Source: an uncultured Oscillospiraceae bacterium
GTDB taxonomy: Bacteria > Bacillota > Clostridia > Oscillospirales > Oscillospiraceae
DNA: 7,370 bases
Direction of reading: 5' to 3'
Assembly: GCA_900769995.1 (NCBI GenBank)
Contig: CAAGIT010000051.1
Location: 1-7,370, forward strand
Below, piece by piece: positions 1 to 5,507 of the stretch. The notes beneath the pieces are model-generated. The model ran no database searches. It was given only the letters and a program-made list of their open reading frames with translations, and had not been told where the DNA came from. Position 1 is the first letter of the stretch, and the number at the start of each line of letters is the position of its first letter. Both the position numbers and the translations under genes were made by a program.

Positions 1-87
1 CTTTACACAAGGGAGCCTTTGGTGCGCGGCACCATTCTGGTGGAACCATCGTACCACATTCGCAAAGATTTTGCTGTTACAGAGTAG
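1..87 (+). CDS. C-terminal end of an unidentified protein (partial)
   Basis: Frame 1 is open from the window edge to a TAG at 85-87 and encodes 28 residues, ending ILVEPSYHIRKDFAVTE. The composition looks like a genuine protein end, and the stop is followed at once by a hairpin plus T-run that would terminate a plus-strand transcript; both support a real gene. The ending loosely resembles the last strand of LacI/GalR-family sugar-binding domains (a pattern like ilvePelivRdS), but this is a weak similarity and no function is assigned. The gene is cut by the window edge and converges on the lysis cassette. The TAG stop overlaps the first base of a GTAG repeat head. Confidence 0.5.
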   Translation, partial: LYTREPLVRGTILVEPSYHIRKDFAVTE

Positions 88-89
88 TA

Positions 90-117
90 GGGGAGGCGTT
101 TCGCCTCCCGTTTTTTT
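90..117 (+). terminator. Intrinsic terminator formed by a repeat hairpin
   Basis: An 8-bp GC-rich stem (GGGAGGCG / CGCCTCCC) with a TTT loop is followed by one G and then seven Ts. It starts three bases after the stop codon of the plus-strand partial gene, which is the right place and orientation to end that transcript. A near-identical hairpin plus T-run at 250-277 could act as a second plus-strand terminator, protecting the lysis cassette from converging transcription. Confidence 0.7.
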
Positions 118-165
118 CGGGGCGGAAAACCCGTCCCATACGGTAAAAAACGAGGTTCGAACCCT

Positions 166-269
166 GTAGGGGCGGCTATCAGCCGCCTCAGAATGTTGCC
201 TTTTGGCGGAAAACCGTTTCCCAACAGACCGGCCCCGAATTACGCCGTAGGGGAGGCGTTTCGCCTCCC
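166..269 (+). repeat. 104-bp composite repeat, left arm (inverted copy at 2984-3087)
   Basis: This block consists of a GTAG hairpin with stem GGCGGCT, a spacer starting TCAGAATGTTG, a decayed inverted hairpin, a spacer containing CCCCGAAT, and a GTAG hairpin with stem GGGAGGCG. Aligned by eye to the reverse complement of 2984-3087, it has 9 mismatches and no gaps over 104 bp, about 91% identity. Similarity continues more loosely past the inner end into a T-run and a GGGCGGGAA-type half-hairpin. Confidence 0.85.
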
Positions 270-297
270 ATTTTTTTCGGGGCGGGAATCCCAACGA

Positions 298-1062
298 TCA
301 ATCGAATACGCCCGCACGGTCGAGCATGACCAGCAGTCGCACCGCATCCTCACCGAGATCAATTACCGTATCCTCACCGCTGCCGCCCTTGCCGCGCAGG
401 ATCCCACGCTCGATCAGCTTCTCGATGGTCGGGCGGTAGATCTCGCTCTTGATGTCCTTTAACAGTTCAAATCTCACTTCCGGAGCCTCCATTCCATAAT
501 GTTCGGCGATCACAGCGGCTTCCGCTTCGGCGAGCCGCTGCAAATTTTCGTTGGAGAGCAGCCATTTGGTCATACCCGAATGGGTGTGAAAGCTGTGCTC
601 CAGAATCATGCCGATCGCGCCGACCCCGACCGCATGACGGATCACGCCGTAATAATCCGCATTGCCGGCGGAATTATAACGCACCAAAGCCTGCGGCTGC
701 TGACGGGTGTTCATCACGTCCGCGATCACCTCCGACAGCTCCTGCGCCAGCTTTTGCCCGCGCTTGTCGATGGGATAAAACACCGCGACGTAATCCACCG
801 TGTCATTGCCGCCGTTATTGCCGACCGCGTTTGTGTGCAGACTCAGCAGCAGCTCACAGCCGCGTGCCGCGCTGCCGCGCTCATAAAGATCGGGGTTGTC
901 GGTGACGGACGTGCGCGTGCAGACGACCTCGAAGCCGTAGCGTTCGAGCGCCGCCTTGAGATAGCGCTGCAATTCAAACATCCGCGTACCCTCGCTGTAG
1001 GCGGAATTTGTGGGGCTGGGATTCGACCCGAGGGTGTGCCCCGCATCAATACAGATTTTCAT
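298..1062 (-). CDS. N-acetylmuramoyl-L-alanine amidase (phage-type endolysin, Amidase_3)
   Basis: This 254-residue protein is predicted to cut the amide bond between N-acetylmuramic acid and the L-alanine of the peptide stem in peptidoglycan. The zinc-amidase pattern is clear: DAGH near the N-terminus (His9), Glu24 in SEGTRM, SLHTNA (His76), and LEHSFHTH with the probable catalytic Glu155. The catalytic domain spans about residues 1-190. The tail of about 57 residues (PTIEKLIERGILRG ... LLVMLDRAGVFD) resembles the C-terminal segment common in clostridial prophage amidases. There is no signal peptide, so export would depend on a holin. The ATG at 1062 overlaps the upstream TGA as ATGA, with GGAGG 8 nt before it. 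It is the last gene of the lysis cassette and is intact. Confidence 0.9.
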   Translation of the reverse strand: MKICIDAGHTLGSNPSPTNSAYSEGTRMFELQRYLKAALERYGFEVVCTRTSVTDNPDLYERGSAARGCELLLSLHTNAVGNNGGNDTVDYVAVFYPIDKRGQKLAQELSEVIADVMNTRQQPQALVRYNSAGNADYYGVIRHAVGVGAIGMILEHSFHTHSGMTKWLLSNENLQRLAEAEAAVIAEHYGMEAPEVRFELLKDIKSEIYRPTIEKLIERGILRGKGGSGEDTVIDLGEDAVRLLVMLDRAGVFD

Positions 1063-1244
1063 TCCTTTTTCCCTCCATTCTTTTCATACTGCGTGCCGAA
1101 ATAGAACCCGACAATGACCGTGTAGATCGTCACGAACTCGTGGGCGCTGATCGTGCCGCACAGGGACAGCACCGCGAACACGACCGTCATAATCAGGGTC
1201 ATCAGAGATTTGACCTTTAACAATGCAAGCAGACGCTCCATCAT
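1059..1244 (-). CDS. Small holin-like membrane protein
   Basis: The product is about 61 residues starting MMERLLALLKVKSLMTLIM. Two hydrophobic stretches (about residues 13-33 and 37-50) are separated by a short polar stretch (SAHEF), and the tail is charged (EKNGGKKE). Its size, shape and position directly upstream of an amidase fit a phage holin or holin-like lysis protein, and similar short proteins are common in clostridial prophages. The start is set by an AGGGGGTGAT ribosome site. The first ATG (1244) overlaps the upstream TGA by 4 nt, and a second ATG follows in frame at 1241. The stop overlaps the amidase start. Holin function is inferred from context, not from a diagnostic motif. Confidence 0.75.
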   Translation of the reverse strand: MMERLLALLKVKSLMTLIMTVVFAVLSLCGTISAHEFVTIYTVIVGFYFGTQYEKNGGKKE

Positions 1245-1465
1245 CTTCCAATCACCCCCTCCAGATCGTCGAGGCGGTGGTTGACGACCTTCAATTTTTC
1301 CTCCAGCACGGGGATCCGTTCTCCGAAGCTGTTGTGCCGATCCACCTTTTTTTCGAGCTGTGAGAGGCGATACGCTGTCAGCTTTGACGATGCCAGAATA
1401 CCGCCCAGCGACCCCAGCAGCGTCCCCGCCAGCGATAATAGCGCGACCGTGATCTCGCTGTTCAT
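1241..1465 (-). CDS. Membrane-anchored coiled-coil protein of the lysis cassette (XhlA/holin-accessory-like)
   Basis: The product has 74 residues. An N-terminal hydrophobic segment (about 5-26, small-residue rich: ALLSLAGTLLGSLGGIL) is followed by a long charged helix (about 33-72) with heptad-like spacing (SQLEKKVDRHN ... LEEKLKVVNHRLDDLEG). Such one-helix plus coiled-coil proteins often precede holin and endolysin genes in Firmicute prophages. XhlA-type haemolysins have similar parts but in the reverse order, so membership is not certain. The start at 1465 is chosen because a perfect AAGGAGGTG lies 6 nt upstream; an in-frame ATG two codons earlier overlaps that site. It is first in the cassette and its TGA overlaps the next start (ATGA). 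Confidence 0.75.
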   Translation of the reverse strand: MNSEITVALLSLAGTLLGSLGGILASSKLTAYRLSQLEKKVDRHNSFGERIPVLEEKLKVVNHRLDDLEGVIGR

Positions 1466-1497
1466 GTGCATCACCTCCTTCAATCTGTGCCGCGAGA

Positions 1498-1525
1498 GGC
1501 ATAAAAATTGCCGCAGTTTGTGCAA
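1498..1525 (-). promoter_or_regulatory. Possible weak promoter for the lysis cassette
   Basis: On the minus strand, TTGCAC (1525-1520) is followed after 16 nt by TATGCC (1503-1498). The -35 box is good but the -10 matches the consensus poorly. It is the best candidate upstream of the cassette start at 1465. Its -35 lies inside the palindrome that also covers the tetR -35 box. Confidence 0.35.
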
Positions 1526-1537
1526 CAGTTGCAAAAA
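1517..1537. promoter_or_regulatory. Palindromic operator in the lysis/TetR divergent region
   Basis: TGCAAC-A-GTTGCA is a perfect inverted repeat (1521-1533). Beyond one mismatched position on each side, the symmetry continues as TTT/AAA. The size and symmetry suit a dimeric TetR-family regulator. It overlaps the -35 box of the tetR promoter and the candidate -35 of the opposing lysis promoter, so one bound dimer could repress both. The sequence and its placement are seen directly; binding by the neighbouring TetR protein is inferred. Confidence 0.6.
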
Positions 1538-1557
1538 TCGCCGCGATGTGATACACT
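1529..1557 (+). promoter_or_regulatory. Sigma-A-type promoter of the tetR-DUF308 operon
   Basis: TTGCAA (1529-1534) and TACACT (1552-1557) are separated by exactly 17 nt, upstream of the ATG at 1589. The predicted transcript leader is about 25 nt and carries the GGGAGGAG ribosome site. The -35 box overlaps the palindrome at 1521-1533, as expected for autorepression. Confidence 0.65.
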
Positions 1558-1588
1558 AATCTTCAGAACATCCAAGGGAGGAGCTGCG

Positions 1589-2170
1589 ATGAAGCTCAAC
1601 ACCAAGCAAGCCATACACGAAGCCTTTTGGCAGCTTCTGATCGCCAAATCGCTGGACAAGATCACCGTGCGCGACATTGTTGAGGTCTGCGGTTTGACGC
1701 GTAACACGTTCTATTACCACTACGAGGACATTTATGACCTTTTTGACGACTATCTCGACACGCGGATGCAGGCAGCCTACCGGACCATCCCCGAGGGCAG
1801 TAGCTGGGACTATTGGCTGATGACCCTGCTGGACTGCGTGTGCGAAACCCCGCAGATGGGACGGCATATCTTTTTCTCGCAGAAGCGCGATGCTGTGCTG
1901 TCGTATCTGAACAAGGTGCTGGAGCTGACGCTCAACGAATACATCGGCACGCATATGCGCAGCGTCACGGTGAGCGCCGATGACCGCCGTCTGATCTGCG
2001 ACACCTGTGCGCACGCCCTCTACGGGCTGATCGTGCAATGGCTGACGGGGCCGGATGCGCCGCTGCTGAAGCAGCGTTTGAGCCGCGTGACGCGGATGTT
2101 CGAGGGCGCGATTCGGCAGGCATTGGATTATGCCGCGGCAAATCCGCAGAAAATGGAGGGTGCAATATGA
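1589..2170 (+). CDS. TetR/AcrR-family transcriptional regulator
   Basis: The product has 193 residues. The N-terminal DNA-binding domain is typical: TKQAIHEAFWQLLIAKSLDKITVRDI leading into the helix-turn-helix VEVCGLTRNTFYYHYEDIYD (about residues 25-50), where the FYYHY signature is characteristic of TetR proteins. The remaining 140 or so residues are helical and form the ligand and dimer domain. The ligand is unknown, although the layout resembles clostridial TetR proteins of the DhaS-like type. The ATG at 1589 is chosen because GGGAGGAG lies 5 nt upstream; earlier in-frame starts lack a ribosome site and would overlap the promoter. It is translationally coupled to the DUF308 gene (ATGA) and divergent from the lysis cassette. 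It probably represses its own operon through the palindrome at 1521-1533. Confidence 0.9.
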   Translation: MKLNTKQAIHEAFWQLLIAKSLDKITVRDIVEVCGLTRNTFYYHYEDIYDLFDDYLDTRMQAAYRTIPEGSSWDYWLMTLLDCVCETPQMGRHIFFSQKRDAVLSYLNKVLELTLNEYIGTHMRSVTVSADDRRLICDTCAHALYGLIVQWLTGPDAPLLKQRLSRVTRMFEGAIRQALDYAAANPQKMEGAI

Positions 2171-2763
2171 AACAGCATTTCGGCGTTGTGCTATGCGCAA
2201 AAATTTTGAATGTCATTTCCGCCAGTCTGATCGTTTTGGCGGGCTTGCTGCTGCTGGTCGTGCCGAATTTGGGCGCGATGACGGCGCAAAAGATCGTACT
2301 ATCCGTTTTGTTCGGTCTGACGGGCGCGGCAAAGATCTTCGGCTACTTCTCCAATGACCTGTACCGTCTGGCGTTCCAATTCGACTTCGCCATCGGCATT
2401 TTCTGCGAGATCATGGCGCTGCTCATCGCGCTGGTGCCGGCTGACCTATTCTATGTCGTGCCGATGATGATTGCCCTTTATGTCACGTTAGACGCCCTTT
2501 TGAAGCTGCAAATGAGCTTTGATACGCGGCGATTCGGCATGAAGCGATGGGTGGCGCTGATGGTGACGGCGCTGGTGCTGTGCTGCGTGGGTGCATTTGC
2601 GATCGTCGCGGTCGTGACGGAGCTGATGCGCTATGTGGCGATGGTCGGCATCGCGCTGATGGCAGACGGTGCGGAAAACATCTGGGTCACGGCGGCAACC
2701 GTCCGCGTCCGCGCACGGAAAAAGAACTTTTCCGCGCATTTCGGTCTGGACGAGGACGAATAA
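2167..2763 (+). CDS. DUF308/HdeD-like six-helix membrane protein
   Basis: The product has 198 residues. Hydrophobic segments lie at about 13-33, 38-58, 68-90, 95-113, 127-150 and 153-172, and the tail is hydrophilic (VRVRARKKNFSAHFGLDEDE). The pattern of paired helices with short loops matches the DUF308/HdeD family, whose best-known member, E. coli HdeD, is linked to acid resistance; the role in Firmicutes is not established. The start at 2167 overlaps the tetR stop as ATGA, with GGAGGG upstream. An adjacent TetR partner suggests expression is induced by a small molecule or membrane stress, which is inference. A cluster of hairpin repeats begins about 20 bp after the stop. Confidence 0.8.
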   Translation: MKQHFGVVLCAKILNVISASLIVLAGLLLLVVPNLGAMTAQKIVLSVLFGLTGAAKIFGYFSNDLYRLAFQFDFAIGIFCEIMALLIALVPADLFYVVPMMIALYVTLDALLKLQMSFDTRRFGMKRWVALMVTALVLCCVGAFAIVAVVTELMRYVAMVGIALMADGAENIWVTAATVRVRARKKNFSAHFGLDEDE

Positions 2764-2783
2764 AGGCAACCACGTTTCACACC

Positions 2784-3087
2784 GTAGGGGACGGGTTTCC
2801 CATCCCGAAAGAATCGTAGAGGACGGGTCTGCCGTCCCCACAAACCGACGGTCTGAGGCGGCTGATAGCCGCCCCTACGATTTCGAACCATTTTTCCTCG
2901 TTTCACCGTAGGGGACGGGTTTCCCGTCCCACGACCCGACCGCGTTCCTCACCGTAGGGGACGGGTTTCCCGTCCCAAAAAGCGGGAGGCGAAACGCCTC
3001 CCCTACGGCGTGATTCGGGGCTGGTTTGTCGGGAAGCGGTTTTCCGTCAAAAACCAACATTCTGAGGCGGCTGATAGCCGCACCTAC
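2784..3087. repeat. Right cluster of REP/REPIN-like hairpin repeats
   Basis: This cluster fills most of the gap between the DUF308 gene and the MBL-fold gene. Plus-orientation units with a GTAG head lie at 2784-2806, 2816-2838 (head GTAGAGG), 2908-2930 and 2954-2976, all with the GGGACGGG-type stem, plus a decayed unit at about 3028-3048. Inverted units ending in CTAC lie at 2857-2878 (stem GGCGGCT), 2984-3006 (stem GGGAGGCG) and 3066-3087 (stem GGCGGCT). Outward-headed pairs are 2816-2878, 2954-3006 and 3028-3087. The spacers also recur, for example the tract with TTCGAACC and CCTCGTTT at about 2882-2903, which matches 150-163 on the opposite strand. Nothing coding is supported here. Confidence 0.85.
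2984..3087 (-). repeat. 104-bp composite repeat, right arm (inverted copy of 166-269)
   Basis: The reverse complement of this block matches 166-269 without gaps at 95 of 104 positions by eye. Together the two arms enclose about 2.7 kb carrying the lysis cassette, tetR and the DUF308 gene. Confidence 0.85.
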
Positions 3088-3159
3088 GGGTAAAACCACG
3101 TTTTATGTACCGTCTTGTATAGGATTTGAAAAAAGCTTTTGAAATATCGGAGGAAAACT

Positions 3160-3960
3160 ATGCGCCTGACAATGCTGGGAACCGGAAATGCCATGGTCAC
3201 GCAATGCTATAATACCTGTTTTGTCATCGAAAACGAGGGGAAGTATCTGCTCGTGGACGGCGGTGGCGGCATCGGTCTGCTGCGGCAGTTAAAGGATGCG
3301 AAAATTCGCTGGCAGGATCTGCGCGAGATCTTCGTAACGCACCGTCATATCGACCATCTGCTCGGCATCATCTGGATGCTGCGCATGATCTGTCAGCATA
3401 TGCGCGAGGGCAGCTATACGGGAGAGGCTGCGGTCTATGCCCATGCTGAGGTGATCGTCCTTCTGCGCGAGCTTGCCGAACGGCTGCTGCAAAAGAAGGA
3501 ACTGGAGTTTATTGATACACGTCTGCATTTTGTGGCCGTTGAGGACGGAGAAAAACGGAATATTATCGGGAGAAATGTGACGTTTTTCGACATTGGCTCG
3601 ACAAAAGCCAAACAATTCGGGTTTTGTATGGAGCTTGATGACGGCGAAAAGCTGACCTGTTGCGGCGATGAGCCGTATCAGCCCTGCCAGAAAGTATATG
3701 CCGAGCACGCAAAATGGCTCCTGCACGAGGCGTTTTGCCTTTCCTCCCAGGCGGAAATCTTCAAACCCTATGAAAAGCACCATTCCACGGCGCGGGATGC
3801 CTGCGAATTGGCGGAGCAGCTCGGCGTGAAGAACCTGGTGCTCTATCATACGGAGGATCGCAATATTGCCGATCGAAAGGCGCTGTATACCGCCGACGGC
3901 GCACCGTATTTCCGCGGGAACATCTTCGTTCCCGATGATCTGGAAACAATCGAGCTATAA
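3160..3960 (+). CDS. Metallo-beta-lactamase-fold hydrolase (RNase Z-like)
   Basis: The product has 266 residues. The N-terminus MRLTMLGTGNAM is typical of RNase Z/ElaC-like and related MBL-fold enzymes. The metal motif is THRHIDH (His61, His63, Asp65, His66). Further candidate ligands are Asp170 in CCGDEP, the HEAF at 189-192, and His230 in LVLYHTED. A conserved KHHST lies at 207-210, as in RNase Z-like proteins. The substrate is unknown: it could be an RNA or a small phosphodiester, and true tRNA 3'-endonuclease activity cannot be claimed. The start is set by GGAGG 7 nt before the ATG at 3160; an in-frame upstream start has no such site. It is apparently a single-gene unit, preceded by the repeat cluster with no strong consensus promoter, and ends in a hairpin terminator. 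Confidence 0.85.
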   Translation: MRLTMLGTGNAMVTQCYNTCFVIENEGKYLLVDGGGGIGLLRQLKDAKIRWQDLREIFVTHRHIDHLLGIIWMLRMICQHMREGSYTGEAAVYAHAEVIVLLRELAERLLQKKELEFIDTRLHFVAVEDGEKRNIIGRNVTFFDIGSTKAKQFGFCMELDDGEKLTCCGDEPYQPCQKVYAEHAKWLLHEAFCLSSQAEIFKPYEKHHSTARDACELAEQLGVKNLVLYHTEDRNIADRKALYTADGAPYFRGNIFVPDDLETIEL

Positions 3961-3995
3961 AATAAGGGCAGTCAAAGCGACTGCCCTTATTTTAT
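3957..3995. terminator. Bidirectional intrinsic terminator
   Basis: A perfect 17-bp inverted repeat (ATAAAATAAGGGCAGTC / GACTGCCCTTATTTTAT) surrounds a 5-nt loop. The GC-rich core GGGCAGTC is flanked by TTATTTTAT on each strand, so it can serve both the MBL-fold gene on the plus strand and the convergent gene on the minus strand. It overlaps the stop codons of both genes, TAA at 3958-3960 and TAA at 3989-3987. Confidence 0.85.
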
Positions 3996-4535
3996 GGTAG
4001 TGATGCCCTTGAAGTACGACAAGCCCTGATACAGCGTGCGCCGATAGGCACAGCCGACAGCGGAATCCTGATCGGGTGCTACGCAATAACCGGAACTGCG
4101 GCATTGCTGATAGATCGGGCAATGGTTAAAGCTTGGCGGATAGTGCAGCAGCCGATCCTGTAAATCGCGGCAAACTGCCGTTGAAAGCGTATTCAGATCA
4201 AAAGGATCGACAAATGCAACGTTAAAAGCGTCCACCTGATACGGCTCAAGGGGAAACTTCGACGCATAATAGGAGCTGTGTGCCGCCGGAAACTCGATGC
4301 GGACACTCTCAGGACTTGCTTTCAGACGCAGCAGCACCGACTGTTCAGGGGGAAGCTCCTTGTCGGAACGGAGGTTCAGCCGCAGACAGATACCGCCGTT
4401 GGACAGCTCCTCGGCAACCAGATGATCGGCAGAGAGATTGAGGATCTTTAACAGACGATCGAGTGACGGTCGGAGCTTTGCAACAACATTTTTGGATGCA
4501 CGCAGCGTTGCTGCGTAGATTGCGTCGTTTGTCAT
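3987..4535 (-). CDS. Protein of unknown function with a C-terminal cysteine cluster
   Basis: The product has 182 residues, without signal peptide or membrane segment. The N-terminal two-thirds is a mixed region I do not recognise. The C-terminus has four cysteines, Cys139, 145, 151 and 162 (spacing C-x5-C-x5-C-x10-C, within HCPIYQQCRSSGYCVAP ... GCAYRRTLYQG), which could bind a metal or an iron-sulfur cluster; this is inference from spacing only. The motif resembles that of unannotated Clostridia proteins, but I cannot name a family. AAGGAGG lies 5 nt before the ATG at 4535. It starts 24 nt after the dehydrogenase stop and is the last gene of the minus-strand operon, ending inside the bidirectional terminator. 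Confidence 0.7.
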   Translation of the reverse strand: MTNDAIYAATLRASKNVVAKLRPSLDRLLKILNLSADHLVAEELSNGGICLRLNLRSDKELPPEQSVLLRLKASPESVRIEFPAAHSSYYASKFPLEPYQVDAFNVAFVDPFDLNTLSTAVCRDLQDRLLHYPPSFNHCPIYQQCRSSGYCVAPDQDSAVGCAYRRTLYQGLSYFKGITTIK

Positions 4536-4559
4536 GGCAGCCTCCTTGCGGCGACGACA

Positions 4560-5507
4560 TCAGTTAGCGTTTACAACGTTCTGCGGCTGACCGGCAAGAT
4601 ATTTCCGAATGTTCTCTGCTGTAATGCTATGCAGCCGCAGACGGGTTTCTTTGGGTGCCCATGCCACGTGCGGCGAAAGCACGCAGTTCGGGGCTGTCAG
4701 CAGGGGATTGCTTGCGCAGATCGGCTCCTTTGATACGACATCTGCCGCATAGCCCCCAAGCTTTCCGCTGACCAATGCATCCGCAACGGCCTGTTCATCC
4801 ACCAAACCGCCGCGCGCTGTGTTGATCAGCAACGCGCCGTCTTTCATCTGCGCGATCGTTTCCGCGTTCAGCATATGCAGATTTTCCGTGGTCTGAGGAC
4901 AGTGCAGCGATACAATGTCCGACCGCTCAAGCAGCTCCTGCAAGTTGACGAATCCGTCGATGTTCTTCGGTGTCCGCGATGTAACAAGCAGCTCCATTCC
5001 AAAGGCTTTTGCAATTGTGGCAACCGCCTGCCCAATCGCACCGTAGCCGATGAGCCCCATGGTTTTGCCCGCCAACTCGGTCAGCGGCGCGTTCCAAAAA
5101 CAGAAATCGGGGGAGTTCTGCCATTGACCGGCGTGTACGGCGGCGGAATGCAGTCCGACGTGCTGCGTCAGCTCCAGCAAGAGGGCAAAGGTCATCTGCG
5201 CGACAGCACCGGTGGAATAACCGGGCACGTTGCAGACCGTGATCCCCAGCTCACGCGCGGCGGCAATATCCACGATATTGTAACCCGTTGCAAGCACGGA
5301 GATCAGCTTCAGCTTCGGACATTGCCGCAAAACCTCCGCACGAAGCGGTGCTTTGTTCAGCAGTACGATGTCGGCGTCTGCGATTCTGTCGAGTGTTTCC
5401 TCTGGTGCAGTGCGGTCATAAACCGTCAACTCGCCAAATTGCTCCAATTCCGCCCAGCTCACATCGCCGGGATTGGATGCAAACGCGTCTAAAATGACAA
5501 TTCTCAT
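4560..5507 (-). CDS. D-2-hydroxyacid dehydrogenase (glycerate dehydrogenase-like)
   Basis: This 315-residue protein is predicted to interconvert a 2-oxoacid (such as hydroxypyruvate or glyoxylate) and its D-2-hydroxyacid with NAD(P)H in the cytoplasm. Family signatures are in order: VLATGYNIVD (about 71-80) and NVPGYST (93-99) in the catalytic domain, the nucleotide-binding GLIGYGAIGQ (151-160), LHCPQTTEN (201-209), INTARGGLVDE (228-238) with catalytic Arg232, SKEP with Glu261, and SPHVAWAPKE with catalytic His280. Length is normal for the family. The exact substrate cannot be read from the sequence. The ATG at 5507 overlaps the upstream stop as ATGA; a TTG three codons earlier is possible but less likely. 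The ribosome site is weak (GAGG about 14 nt upstream), so coupling probably drives translation. Confidence 0.9.
   Translation of the reverse strand: MRIVILDAFASNPGDVSWAELEQFGELTVYDRTAPEETLDRIADADIVLLNKAPLRAEVLRQCPKLKLISVLATGYNIVDIAAARELGITVCNVPGYSTGAVAQMTFALLLELTQHVGLHSAAVHAGQWQNSPDFCFWNAPLTELAGKTMGLIGYGAIGQAVATIAKAFGMELLVTSRTPKNIDGFVNLQELLERSDIVSLHCPQTTENLHMLNAETIAQMKDGALLINTARGGLVDEQAVADALVSGKLGGYAADVVSKEPICASNPLLTAPNCVLSPHVAWAPKETRLRLHSITAENIRKYLAGQPQNVVNAN

Larger units (their letters stand above)
87..292. repeat. Left cluster of REP/REPIN-like hairpin repeats
   Basis: Short palindromes fill the gap between the convergent partial gene and the amidase gene. Plus-orientation units, each with a GTAG head and a 7-8 bp stem around a 3-nt loop, lie at 87-109 (stem GGGAGGCG, loop TTT), 166-187 (stem GGCGGCT, loop ATC) and 247-269 (stem GGGAGGCG). 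Each is followed by an inverted, more or less decayed partner: 119-141 (head decayed to ATAC), about 204-225, and 279-292 (truncated). The arrangement therefore reads as three outward-headed pairs, as in REPINs. The block 166-269 recurs inverted at 2984-3087. No protein-coding content is convincing here. Confidence 0.85.

Noticed and set aside
150..165. The sequence GAGGTTCGAACCC looks like a tRNA T-arm
   Set aside because: No acceptor, D-arm or anticodon stem can be paired around it. A related tract recurs in the right repeat cluster, so it belongs to the composite repeat.
499..1104. Long plus-strand open frame opposite the amidase
   Set aside because: Its translation is low-complexity, rich in Arg, Ala and His, with no ribosome site. 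The minus-strand frame has catalytic motifs and coupling, so this is a shadow frame.
1508..1588. Longer N-terminus for the TetR protein starting upstream of 1589
   Set aside because: It lacks a ribosome site, would overlap the promoter, and adds residues not found in TetR proteins. The ATG at 1589 has GGGAGGAG correctly placed.
87..3087. CRISPR array
   Set aside because: Repeats occur in both orientations, in several subfamilies and at irregular spacing, and the spacers themselves recur. No cas genes are present.
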